Below are positions 18,712 to 27,000 of a stretch of 64,000 nucleotides of DNA, one piece after another. Origin of the DNA: Pseudomonas sp. SL4(2022) (GTDB taxonomy: Bacteria > Pseudomonadota > Gammaproteobacteria > Pseudomonadales > Pseudomonadaceae); contig NZ_CP113060.1 in assembly GCF_026625725.1 (NCBI RefSeq), positions 1,308,001 through 1,372,000 on the forward strand, written 5' to 3'. A program made the translations under genes and the position numbers. How positions within the stretch are numbered: position 1 is the stretch's first letter; each line of letters opens with the position of its first letter. The notes beneath the pieces are model-generated. The model saw nothing but the letters and a program-made list of their open reading frames with translations, made no database searches and was not told where the DNA came from.

Positions 18712-19287
18712 ATGACCGCCACAAACCATGCAATTGACTCCAGCAGCCCAGATACAACCGTCACGGCCATCATCGTGCACCAACCCCGCCGCAATGGCTG
18801 GCCCGAATACGAACGGTGGCTGGAGGATGTAGGAGAGGCTTGTAGAGAGATTCCAGGCTATTTGTCCACCGACGTGATCCGCCCGGTTGGCAATCTCACT
18901 ACCTTCACCGTGATCATTCGTTTTTCAGGCATAGAGGCCCTGCAACGCTGGATGCAGTCTGACGTGCGACGCGAGTTTCTGCAGCGTATTGAACACCTAC
19001 TTGAGAAAGGTGACCGTTACGTGGTGCAGACCGGACTGGATTTCTGGTTTACGCCGCCGACGGTCAAGCCGCCGGTTTCCTGGAAGCAGTTCCTGCTCAC
19101 CCTGTCTGCCATTTTTCCACTAACGGTGATCGTACCGGCACTGCTTGCCCCCCTGCTGGGTGCTGGGCAAGGGCTGCCCGCGATGCTCTTTGGCAAACTG
19201 CTGGTAGCAACATGCATTGTGGGACTGATGGTGTATGTAATCATGCCTCGCTATACGCGCATGGTCGCCAAATGGCTTTACCGTTGA
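18712..19287 (+). CDS. Antibiotic biosynthesis monooxygenase (ABM) domain membrane protein
   Basis: A 191-residue protein in two parts. Residues 15-110 form a dimeric ABM ferredoxin-like fold (VTAIIVHQPRR, GYLSTDVIRP, TTFTVIIRFSG). Residues 125-190 carry two membrane helices (LTLSAIFPLTVIVPALLAPL and LLVATCIVGLMVYVIMP) with a short basic tail. This ABM-plus-two-helix form is found in many bacteria without a known reaction. The ATG at 18712 is chosen since the earlier one lies inside the upstream terminator; neither has a clear binding site. Confidence 0.8.
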   Translation: MTATNHAIDSSSPDTTVTAIIVHQPRRNGWPEYERWLEDVGEACREIPGYLSTDVIRPVGNLTTFTVIIRFSGIEALQRWMQSDVRREFLQRIEHLLEKGDRYVVQTGLDFWFTPPTVKPPVSWKQFLLTLSAIFPLTVIVPALLAPLLGAGQGLPAMLFGKLLVATCIVGLMVYVIMPRYTRMVAKWLYR

Positions 19288-19351
19288 ACCCAGTCTTCAG
19301 CCAACGACAGTAAACCACTCGCTCTTTTTGCATCATTTCAAGGTAACCGTA

Positions 19352-19939
19352 GTGAATTCAGCCCGATTACAAGCGTTCAGCGATGGAGTACTGGCAATCA
19401 CCATTACCATTCTGGTATTCAACCTCAAACCCCCAGAGTTCACCAACTGGGAATCTCTAGTCCCCCTGATTCCTGAATTCACTGCCCACATTTTGACGTT
19501 TATCTACGTGGGTATTTATTGGAACAACCATCATCACCTATGGTTTTCCGCAACCAAGGTAACCGGGAAGATTCTCTGGGCCAATTCACATTTACTTTTC
19601 TGGCTATCCATTCTTCCCATGGCCAGTGGCTGGGTGGGAAAGCACTTTATTAGCTCATACCCGCTGGCGTTTTATGGGGGGATTTTATTTTTGTCCAGTT
19701 TCGCCTGGTCTCTGCTGACACAGTTTGTCGCCAAAGAAGAAGCGGACAACCCGGAAGTACAGAGGCTGTGTGCCATGACGGGCAAGACCAAGTTGTCGAT
19801 GCTGGCCTACCTGACCGGCATAGTTTGCGCGTTTTTTGCACCTGTGCTCAGTTTAATAATTTACTTTCTGGTGGCATGTGCCTGGCTGATGCCAGACAAG
19901 CATATTGAAAAAAGTTGCACACAAAGAACAAACCCATAA
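19352..19939 (+). CDS. TMEM175-family (DUF1211) potassium channel-like protein
   Basis: A 195-residue integral membrane protein with about six helices. The first helix carries the family signature RLQAFSDGVLAITITILVF, where the FSD triad marks TMEM175-type channels. Bacterial members form tetrameric K+-selective channels. Starts at GTG 19352, seven bases after AAGG; the upstream TTG (19328) lacks a binding site. The C-terminal 20 residues are polar and charged. Follows the ABM gene after 64 bases; a shared transcript is possible. Confidence 0.88.
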   Translation: MNSARLQAFSDGVLAITITILVFNLKPPEFTNWESLVPLIPEFTAHILTFIYVGIYWNNHHHLWFSATKVTGKILWANSHLLFWLSILPMASGWVGKHFISSYPLAFYGGILFLSSFAWSLLTQFVAKEEADNPEVQRLCAMTGKTKLSMLAYLTGIVCAFFAPVLSLIIYFLVACAWLMPDKHIEKSCTQRTNP

Positions 19940-20035
19940 CAAACCGTTAACAGGTACCCGCCCTCCACACAAAGGGATAACAGCGGATAGATCACGGTTT
20001 CAGTCGGCCTCAGCAGCTTACTTCGATCGCACCAG

Positions 20036-20185
20036 CTCTATGGCCTGGTGGAAACCACCAAGGCCAACGGCCAGTAATCTTGCGCTTACCTGCGCCACAC
20101 GCTCGAACGCCTGCAGCTGATCAACACCCTCGATGGCCACGCAGCGCTGCTGCCTCAGAGCGGTTCGCCAGCTCCGGCCGCCTGA
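20036..20185 (+). pseudogene. IS66-family transposase, C-terminal remnant
   Basis: Reading from 20036, the frame gives LYGLVETTKANGQ, a stop codon, then CAYLRHTLERLQLINTLDG and HAALLPQ before the final TGA. This matches the end of IS66 TnpC (pattern LYxLxETAKANGxxPYAYLRHVLxxL...ALLP). The internal stop, a disturbed upstream region and lack of the rest of the gene show an old, dead insertion. No terminal inverted repeats recognised. Confidence 0.6.
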
Positions 20186-20321
20186 AAAAGGTCTTGTCAT
20201 GGGGCGCGGCTAATGGGGCGCTTACGCCTGCCCCACGTCTAATAATTGTATTTTTGGGGGAGCAGACCTAGGGTTAGAGAGCGGTCAATCACCTTAGATC
20301 ATTGGTTATCCGGAGGCTCTA

Positions 20322-21122
20322 ATGGCCAGCAAACGAACGGCTTCTGCTTCATTGAGTATGTTTTTGGCACTCAGTGGCTATTGCTTGCCAGCACTGAGCG
20401 AGGATGCCATCAGTGTTTGTACTGATAAAGCCTACTGGTACCCCTTCACTTTTGTACAAATCAATAAGGCTGAAGGACTCTATGTCGACATGCTCAACGA
20501 AGCCGGCAAAATTAGCGGTGACCGTTTTCGCATTAGACCTATGGATTGGGTTGCTTGCCTTGAACAGGCGCGTAAAGGCGAAGTACAGATGGTGCTGAGG
20601 GCTTCGTACGTGGAAGCACGCACCGAGTTTCTAAGCTATCCAGCAGATGCGAGCAGCACCAATGCGTCTGCATTTCGATTAACTCAAGCTGAATATGTTG
20701 TGGTTAACCGCAAGGATAACCCCTATGAGTTTGAAGGCAACATACTTGACTTACCCAAACCGGTGATGGTGCCGCAAGGTTATTCGGTTGGCGCGGACCT
20801 TAAAGCGGGTGGCCTCAACGACGTGGACAGCACGTCAAAAGGGGACCTCGCAACGTTGCTGCGCTTAGTGACTCAAGACAACGGTAGCGTGGTCACGCTT
20901 CGCAATATGGCAGAGCTGTTTGCTGAACATCCGTCCTTCAAAGATAAATTAAAGATACAAACGGTGCCTTTCAACTCAAAATCTTATTTTGCCGCTTTTT
21001 CTATCAGCAGCAACTTCCCCGCAGAAAGGCAGCAGGCAATCTGGGAGGCAATAGCTCAAGTTCGCGAAAATAAAACCTTGATGAATCAGTTGTTATCTCA
21101 ATACAAAGGAAATGATCTTTGA
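20322..21122 (+). CDS. Periplasmic solute-binding protein, family 3
   Basis: A 266-residue protein with a signal peptide (cleavage near LPALSEDA) and the family-3 substrate-binding fold: N-lobe ISVCTDKAYWYPFTF, then GLYVDMLNEAGK and the RxxMVLRASYVEARTEFLSYPA crossover. The Arg/Asp set that binds amino acids in the classical members is not clearly kept, and no permease or ATPase gene is adjacent, so it may be an orphan sensor-type receptor (as in many pseudomonads) rather than a transporter part. Upstream is AT-rich with GGAG before the ATG. Confidence 0.8.
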   Translation: MASKRTASASLSMFLALSGYCLPALSEDAISVCTDKAYWYPFTFVQINKAEGLYVDMLNEAGKISGDRFRIRPMDWVACLEQARKGEVQMVLRASYVEARTEFLSYPADASSTNASAFRLTQAEYVVVNRKDNPYEFEGNILDLPKPVMVPQGYSVGADLKAGGLNDVDSTSKGDLATLLRLVTQDNGSVVTLRNMAELFAEHPSFKDKLKIQTVPFNSKSYFAAFSISSNFPAERQQAIWEAIAQVRENKTLMNQLLSQYKGNDL

Positions 21123-21149
21123 TTTCGCGCGACATCAGTTTTTAAAGCC

Positions 21150-21222
21150 AATGGGGTCGGAGTGAATTATCTAGCAGCTGACCATTCCTAATTGATCAAA
21201 AATAAATCACTCCGACCCCATT
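21150..21222. repeat. 16-bp perfect inverted repeat, RAYT-associated
   Basis: AATGGGGTCGGAGTGA at 21150-21165 and its exact complement at 21207-21222, separated by 41 bases. The right arm supplies the stop of the truncated RAYT frame. GGGGTCAGAGT-like sequences are often found at the 3' side of tyrosine REP transposase genes, so this may be a mobile-element end or a palindromic RAYT substrate. Confidence 0.6.
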
Positions 21223-21422
21223 AGCTCCAGCAAAAGATGAACATGATTGGTCATCAAGCAGTAGGCGTAGACCTTTACCCCAAATACATCTTTAAGCTCG
21301 CGAAGATCCGTGAGATAGCGCTGATAATCTTCGGCAGCAGCAAACACCACCTGGCGGTTATGACCACGCTGCACAACATGGTGCGGGTAGTTCGGTAAAA
21401 CAACACGTCCCATTCTCGGCAT
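21207..21422 (-). pseudogene. Truncated REP-associated tyrosine transposase (RAYT)
   Basis: The first 62 residues of a Y1 transposase are intact from MPRMG (21422) through the metal-binding HVH motif (MTNHVHLLL), then the frame is cut at a GGGGTCGGAGTGA element and ends. The region with the catalytic tyrosine is missing, so it should be inactive. It is the near-copy of the full RAYT at 22727-23428. Open reading continues upstream into a cptA-like fragment, but this is a fusion by chance of insertion. Confidence 0.8.
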
Positions 21423-21469
21423 ATCTGCCTCCTCCTTCCGTGGAAGCTTTAAGCCTAGTAAAGCTGGCG
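21367..21469. repeat. 103-bp direct repeat, copy 1 (RAYT 5' end and leader)
   Basis: Identical base for base to 23373-23475. It spans the first codons of the RAYT frame and its leader with the ribosome binding site. Outside it the two loci diverge. Confidence 0.93.
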
Positions 21470-21470
21470 G

Positions 21471-21491
21471 AAAAAATCTGTCCCCTTTTTT
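21471..21491. repeat. AAAGGGGACAGATTT motif upstream of RAYT fragment
   Basis: On the minus strand this reads A-rich, GGGGACAG, then ATTTTTT. The same motif precedes the full RAYT at 23476-23499. It marks the left end of both elements. Confidence 0.6.
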
Positions 21492-21656
21492 ACTTCTGGC
21501 AAGCAACGCCTGACGAAAGCCAGAAAACCCCGCCGTACCGGTCAGCTGAATCAACAACTGGGTCACGCCGGAGAAATACCAGAAAAACACAAACGCCCAA
21601 CCCAGCCCGGCCCAATCGACCCGCTGGCGCGCCGCTCCTGTCAACACTGCAGACAT
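21492..21656 (-). pseudogene. cptA-like phosphoethanolamine transferase, N-terminal fragment
   Basis: Starting at ATG 21656 with GAGG five bases upstream, about 54 residues match the beginning of CptA/EptA-type phosphoethanolamine transferases: DWAGLGWAFVFFWYFSGVTQ followed by a GTAGFSGFRQALL turn, compared from memory with E. coli CptA (ALGWALLYFWFFS, SGTNGIRDSLL). The frame then runs straight into the GGGGACAG motif and RAYT sequence. The rest of the gene, including the catalytic sulfatase-like domain, is gone. An insertion or deletion destroyed it. Confidence 0.6.
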
Positions 21657-21767
21657 AGCAACCTCATGGCAGCCCAATAGTGGTGCCTGTTATGCCAGAC
21701 AGACTGTGAAAAACTCGTCAAACCTTGCGCGCAAACTCAACACACGTCTAGTAGACCATCCGAAAAC

Positions 21768-21806
21768 AAAAAAGCCCCCGCAGGCTCGCGCCGGCGGGGG
21801 CTTTTT
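21768..21806. terminator. Bidirectional rho-independent terminator
   Basis: A6 then GCCCCCGC, an 11-base part-loop, GGCGGGGGC and T5. Nearly identical in sequence to the typA terminator at 34317-34354. Confidence 0.9.
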
Positions 21807-21853
21807 AAAGTTGAACCTAAGTTAGGCATTCAATATATAAATATCACACAACA

Positions 21854-22600
21854 TTAGCGCTGCTTCTGGGATCTCTTCTCTCGCACACTGTCACGTCGCT
21901 GCTTATTCCATAAACTTGCTCGACGTAGCCAAAACCGTATACGCCATTTAGGCCGTTTCTCTACAGCCTCAACAACTCGCTGTACATCTTGAGGAAAGTC
22001 AATATCGTCCGTCTCATCGTGTATCTCAATAAATAGCTGACTTTCAACCCTGTGCTTATCAACAGGAAAGCCAGCCATCAACCGATAAAGCGCCCAAAAA
22101 CTTTGTTGCCCAGTACGCCCGTAGTTATCCACACACACATGAAGCATTTCAGCTAAATAATCTTTATCGTCCCATGCCACTCTTAAGGCGAACAACTCAC
22201 CATAATTTTTAAAGGTAAATGCACTCCGCCCAGCGCGACCAAAAAAATGGGTGCCCGGCGTATGCAGCACACGCTGAAACGCCGCCTCTGAGTAATACAC
22301 ATCACTGTAAAGCACTACCAGATTGCCACCTTTCCATTCATCCAGAACGCTCAATACGCTATGCGCCTTTGTGGCAAAAGACACTGGCACCAACTTTATA
22401 ACAGGCAGCGAATCATACAAGTCGTTTATAGCCAGCAGATGAATATCACACTTGAAATACAGCCTACACAATCGCAAAGTGCGATGAATAAGCGCCTCCC
22501 CCATCACCTCAATAAATTGCTTCGGGCATTTCATAAAACTGGCCCAACGCTCCTGTTTTACCCCATTCTCAGCCGCCAAAACAAAAACCGTTAACTGCAC
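21854..22600 (-). CDS. Orphan protein with nucleotidyltransferase-like N-terminus
   Basis: A 248-residue protein not assigned with confidence. The start resembles a sugar-nucleotide/MobA-type transferase: FVLAAENGVKQERWASFMKC, then PKQFIEVMGEALIHRTLRL, then GGNLVVLYSDVYYSE, which could carry the nucleotide-binding loop and the metal-binding Asp. The basic C-terminus (RRASLWNKQRRDSVREKR) is unusual. The codon use is visibly more AT-rich than in core genes, suggesting transfer. It sits alone between a terminator and the RAYT, so its partner is not apparent. Confidence 0.6.
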   Translation of the reverse strand: MQLTVFVLAAENGVKQERWASFMKCPKQFIEVMGEALIHRTLRLCRLYFKCDIHLLAINDLYDSLPVIKLVPVSFATKAHSVLSVLDEWKGGNLVVLYSDVYYSEAAFQRVLHTPGTHFFGRAGRSAFTFKNYGELFALRVAWDDKDYLAEMLHVCVDNYGRTGQQSFWALYRLMAGFPVDKHRVESQLFIEIHDETDDIDFPQDVQRVVEAVEKRPKWRIRFWLRRASLWNKQRRDSVREKRSQKQR

Positions 22601-22726
22601 ACTAACCGCCCAACAATTAAATTATAAAAATAGATAATCACACTTTCGCAATACGTATTAGTAACGAAAAGGAAGTTAAACAAATGCGACAGTGATATAA
22701 AAACACGCCATATAAACCAGAAACAT

Positions 22727-23428
22727 CTATTCCCTCAGTGCCACTCTTGGCCGACCTTGCCCTCGCTGCTCTATCCGTAAGCCAAAAATACGCTCTACCT
22801 CGTCGACGAAACGGCTGGTACCAGTCAACTGACCACGCTGCAAAGCCTCTCGGATTAATCTGATTTCATCAACGGGAATCGCTTGGCGTATAAACGCCTC
22901 ATATCGATGATGCCGTTCATTGGCGGTATTACCCAAAGCCAAAAAACAAGGGTCAGCATCCAGCCAATGATCATCTGGCACATCACTAAACCGAACGCGA
23001 TAACTCGACCATGGATAATCCGCCGCATCGGCCACCATACGAGCACGTACAGGGTTCAATTCGATGTAACGACAACAGGCAAGCAAATAGGCATCCGACT
23101 GCACCACACTGGACTTGTAACGGCTTTCCCACAGGGTACCGGAGCGACCCTCCAAGCGATTGCGATAGCGCGTCGCACGCGCCGCCAGCGCCTTCATCAA
23201 CTGTCCCAGGCCGGCAACCGAGTCGCCCGGCGTCAGCAGCAGATGAACGTGGTTGGTCATCAGGCAATAGGCATAGACCTTCACGCCAAACGCATCCTTG
23301 AGTTCGCGCAAATCCCCGAGATAGCGCTGATAATCCTCTGCAGCGGCAAACACCACCTGACGATTATGGCCGCGCTGCACAACATGGTGCGGGTAGTTCG
23401 GTAAAACAACACGTCCCATTCTCGGCAT
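22727..23428 (-). CDS. REP-associated tyrosine transposase (RAYT, Y1 family)
   Basis: A 233-residue full-length RAYT. The HUH metal site is HVH at residues 60-62, and the ACCRYIELNPVRA block near residue 121 carries the likely nucleophilic tyrosine. The C-terminal helices and the basic end (GRPRVALRE) are intact. RAYTs nick and join single-stranded palindromic REP sequences and are usually host-domesticated. No canonical REP pair was recognised directly beside it. Upstream are an identical 103-bp leader and the GGGGACAG motif shared with the fragment at 21207-21491. Confidence 0.93.
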   Translation of the reverse strand: MPRMGRVVLPNYPHHVVQRGHNRQVVFAAAEDYQRYLGDLRELKDAFGVKVYAYCLMTNHVHLLLTPGDSVAGLGQLMKALAARATRYRNRLEGRSGTLWESRYKSSVVQSDAYLLACCRYIELNPVRARMVADAADYPWSSYRVRFSDVPDDHWLDADPCFLALGNTANERHHRYEAFIRQAIPVDEIRLIREALQRGQLTGTSRFVDEVERIFGLRIEQRGQGRPRVALRE

Positions 23429-23475
23429 ATCTGCCTCCTCCTTCCGTGGAAGCTTTAAGCCTAGTAAAGCTGGCG
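23373..23475. repeat. 103-bp direct repeat, copy 2
   Basis: Identical to 21367-21469; see that entry. Confidence 0.93.
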
Positions 23476-23499
23476 AAAAAATAAATCTGTCCCCTTTTT
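23476..23499. repeat. AAAGGGGACAGATTTATTT motif upstream of RAYT
   Basis: On the minus strand it reads AAAAAGGGGACAGATTTATT, 48 bases and more before the RAYT ATG. Shares GGGGACAGATT with copy 1. Confidence 0.65.
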
Positions 23500-23533
23500 C
23501 TATAACTCTGGGTCGGATAGTGTGCTTGGACAG

Positions 23534-24058
23534 TTATCGAAAAGACCAATCATGTATTGAAATATATTCAATTTTCTGAATCGGCGCATGCTCCAATGAA
23601 GCTCTATAGTCGGTTATAAAGCTAATGCCCTCTATATATCTACCACTTTCAATTATTAAAAAATCGTCATCCATGTCATTGAAATCAAGTTCATGAGAAT
23701 CACTAAGCAGCAGTAGGTCATCGCCAGGCATAACCGACTTGAATTTCCCTTGGTAGCCTTTCCCAACCACAATTCTATATAGTTTCTTGGCATCCCCAAA
23801 ATCCAATGAAACCAAATCATTGCGATAGCTGAATGACTCAACAGTCTTGTCAAGCCCGATGGCAGAACCGACTTTTGACCTGACTCCAACCCATCCCGCA
23901 CTGTTAATCAAAACCTCATCAATGCACGCATTAGACTCATACCAGTCTACGATTCCAATTTTTTCTTTAATACTGGAAAAATCCTCACCCAGAGAAAACC
24001 CCGCCGCGCTTATACCCGGAATAAGCACTGCACTAAGATTAGGAATTAACATCGCCAT
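23534..24058 (-). CDS. cdiI: Putative CdiI immunity protein
   Basis: A 174-residue soluble protein with no recognised family. It begins six bases after the cdiA stop codon, with GGAGG nine bases before its ATG that overlaps the cdiA end, so the two must be coordinately translated. The acidic make-up (SDSHELDFNDMDDDF) is typical for an immunity protein that binds a basic toxin domain. AT-rich codons contrast with the bulk of cdiA. The call comes from location, the invariable rule for CDI loci, and not from homology. Confidence 0.75.
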   Translation of the reverse strand: MAMLIPNLSAVLIPGISAAGFSLGEDFSSIKEKIGIVDWYESNACIDEVLINSAGWVGVRSKVGSAIGLDKTVESFSYRNDLVSLDFGDAKKLYRIVVGKGYQGKFKSVMPGDDLLLLSDSHELDFNDMDDDFLIIESGRYIEGISFITDYRASLEHAPIQKIEYISIHDWSFR

Positions 24059-24064
24059 GCACCA

Positions 24065-27000
24065 CTACCTCCAAGCTTTCCACTGGCCAGCCTCATACTT
24101 CAAGCGGTTACCCTGCTTATCATAATACTGCTGATACTTGGTAATTGTTCCTGGCTTGAAGCCTGCACTCGAGTCAATCACTCTGACTTCAGTTCCATCT
24201 TTGTACGTAAACTTATAGTACTCCGCGTCATGCCGACCTCCGCCAGAGTGGTATTGGACTTCCTTAATCGCTGGGTGCCCTTCCACTGTAAATGCTTGTG
24301 CATTGCCAGAAGTGCCTGGCTTGGGAGGTTTAGGCACAAGCTTTGCGCCGTCCATCTTATACGCTTGAACCAAATCATCTATTGATGAACCCCAGACCTT
24401 ATCCAAGCTCCTTGGAATGCCTGCCTGCACAGCAAGATCATTACGCAGCCCATCTCGGGCAATAGACGAAGTGGCGGGAACATCTACAGCTCCTGTCGCT
24501 TTTGGACCACCTACCTCCTTAGGTACTAACGGCACATCCCCATCAAACCCATACTTCTCGATAGTCGCCAGCTGAGCCGCCAGTTTCCCACTCGAGCCAG
24601 CCATCAGTGCGCCAGCTTGCTCCTTGGTAACCGCAACACCAAATTTGGCTGCCTGCCCTGCCGCCTTTACCGCATCGGCTTCGACGGCAACCACCAGCGT
24701 GATCGCTACAGAGATAATGCGTCCAATCTGCATGCCCAACTGTTCGGCATGATCCAGGCCACCAACTTCCAACGCAACCTTGGCTTTTTCGATGGACTGC
24801 TGCATCTCGTCATACTTTGCCCCCAGCAACTGTTTAATTGCTGGAGCGCTGATCACCTCGGATATCTCATCAAGACTTTCACCGGGGAATGCAGAGAAGC
24901 GTGCCACTGTATTGAGCGTATCGAGTCCAGAGCCTGCCAAACCGTCCTTCAGGCCTTTGGCAATGCCTCCCCCCGTAGAGAGATCCTGATCTAACGATGT
25001 TTTAAGCCATTTAGCATGTATGTTTAATTGCTCGGCTAGCGTTTCCGCTTCGGCCAACTCTTTATTACGCTGAACTTTCTGCTGTGTGGCCAACCAGTTG
25101 TTGTCAACATTTGCGGTGGCGGCATTATTAGCGGTGGCGGCGCTATCAGGGTCTGTGGCCGCAGCGATACCCGTGACGATGCTCAGAAGCAGATTACGCT
25201 TGGCCTCACGTTGCTCGCTGCTTTCATCGGGACGGGCTTCAGCGAACACCCCCGTGAGTACGCTACTAGCCGCAGCCCCCATTGCACCGGCCGAACAAGA
25301 CTGCTGACTGGCAGCGGCTGCGCCACAGCCGACAATGGCATGCAGTGCAGCATGCAGCGGGCTTCCCTCGGTCAACGAGCCATTTTCCACCAACTTACCG
25401 ATGTAACCGGCCCCCTGTTGCTGGAGATAGTTGACCACCATGTTCTGCGCGAACTGGCTGGTGCCTGCATTGACTTGGCCCCCTGCAGCAGCAGTTAATG
25501 CCGTCGCAATTTGCCTGTAGGTTCCACCTGCCCCCCAGTTGTCATTGATGGATTTAGCTTCGTCCCTGAGTATCTGCGCCTGGCCTAGCAAGCTCAGCCG
25601 CTGTTCAGTAGTGAGGCCATTACTTACGTCGTTTGCCTGAGCCTCGATTTTCTCGGCGTATGCCTTTTTAGAATCAGCCTCCCGCGCCTTGGCCTCCAAC
25701 AAAGTGCCCACGTTGCGCACAAACTGCTCAGTAATCTCGAAGCCAGCTTCGATCTCCTTGCGATCAAAGATCGGTTTGAGGGTATTGCTGCCGTCCCTAT
25801 CGCTGGATACATCGCGATTGACGCCGGCCACCGCCTGCTCAGCCGTCTGCCCTGTCAGCTCTTGCTGCTTGGCAGCATCGGTGATGGTGATGGCACCAGC
25901 ACTGATACCGCTCTGCGTGGTGCTCTTATCCTTACCACTGGCACTTAGCGCGATTGGTGTGCCTGCATTCGCAGCGGCCTCCTGAACAGGCTTTCCGTCC
26001 TTGTCCGTGATTACATTGCCGGCCTTGTCACGAGCAGCTGTGCTATAGCTGCCACTCAAGCTGATACTGCTGCCCTTGTACTCGGCTTTGTTCTCGATAT
26101 CGGAATGCGTCAGCGTGGCAGTCGTCAGGCTGTTCTTGCCATCCTCTAAGGCTTTGTCATTGCTGGCGATAATGGCGCCTTGCAGATCCGTATTGCCGCC
26201 AACGTTGATCTGGAAGCCGCCATCACCCGCCTTGATACCGGTTTGCTGGCCGACACTTGCGTACTCACTGTTGATCTTCTGCTGGCTAAAACTTCCGGAG
26301 ACCGTGGACACGCCCGCACAGAAAGGCGGGATGCACAGGCTCAGCCCAACGCCCGCGTTTTGCTGTTTGGATTTGTAGTCGTCGATGTCTTGCTGGCTGA
26401 CCAGATTCAAGTCGCCACCGACCTCAGCAGTAACCTGCTTGGCGGTGACCACTGCGCCTTTCAGGTTAGTGTCGCCACCACTGTTCAGAGCGACTTTCTC
26501 GCCGGCAGTCACCAACGTATTGGCATGGGTGATCGCTTCACCTTCGGATGAGCCTTTGCCCTTATTGGCAGCCAGCTCGAGGGTAAAGCCGTTCTGCTGG
26601 CCCACGCCGAAACCGACTCCGGCACTCCAACCGCTGTTGCTGTTCTTGCCCTCTTGGCTGGCGGTGTTTTGCGCCGAGACGAGGTTGATGTTGCCATCCG
26701 CATCGAGCGCTACATTGCGCCCCGCATCGATGGTGCTACCCACCACGTTCAGATTACTGGCGTCACCGTCACCGGTTGCCTTGATGCTGACGTCCCGGCC
26801 AGCTGCGACGCTGCTGGCAACCACGTTCTGCCCAGACTGGGTACCGCCACTCTTGCTTTGGCTGTTGCTCAGGTTGACGCTGATTTTGACACCCGTGAAA
26901 TCCCCGGTCGCCAGGGTCTGGGCACTCTGATAAGCCTGGTAACCACTCATCGCGGTGTTGGCGGCCGCCAGGGCGGTCAGGCGTGTGTCCTTGGTATCAC

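Noticed and set aside
21768..21806. Terminator repeat as an integrase attachment site
   Set aside because: No integrase or tRNA gene lies at either end; a shared hairpin is explained by its terminator role.
21854..22600. Considered as an orphan CdiI or toxin fragment
   Set aside because: It starts with a nucleotidyltransferase-like pattern and is separated from cdiI by the RAYT; no toxin module upstream.
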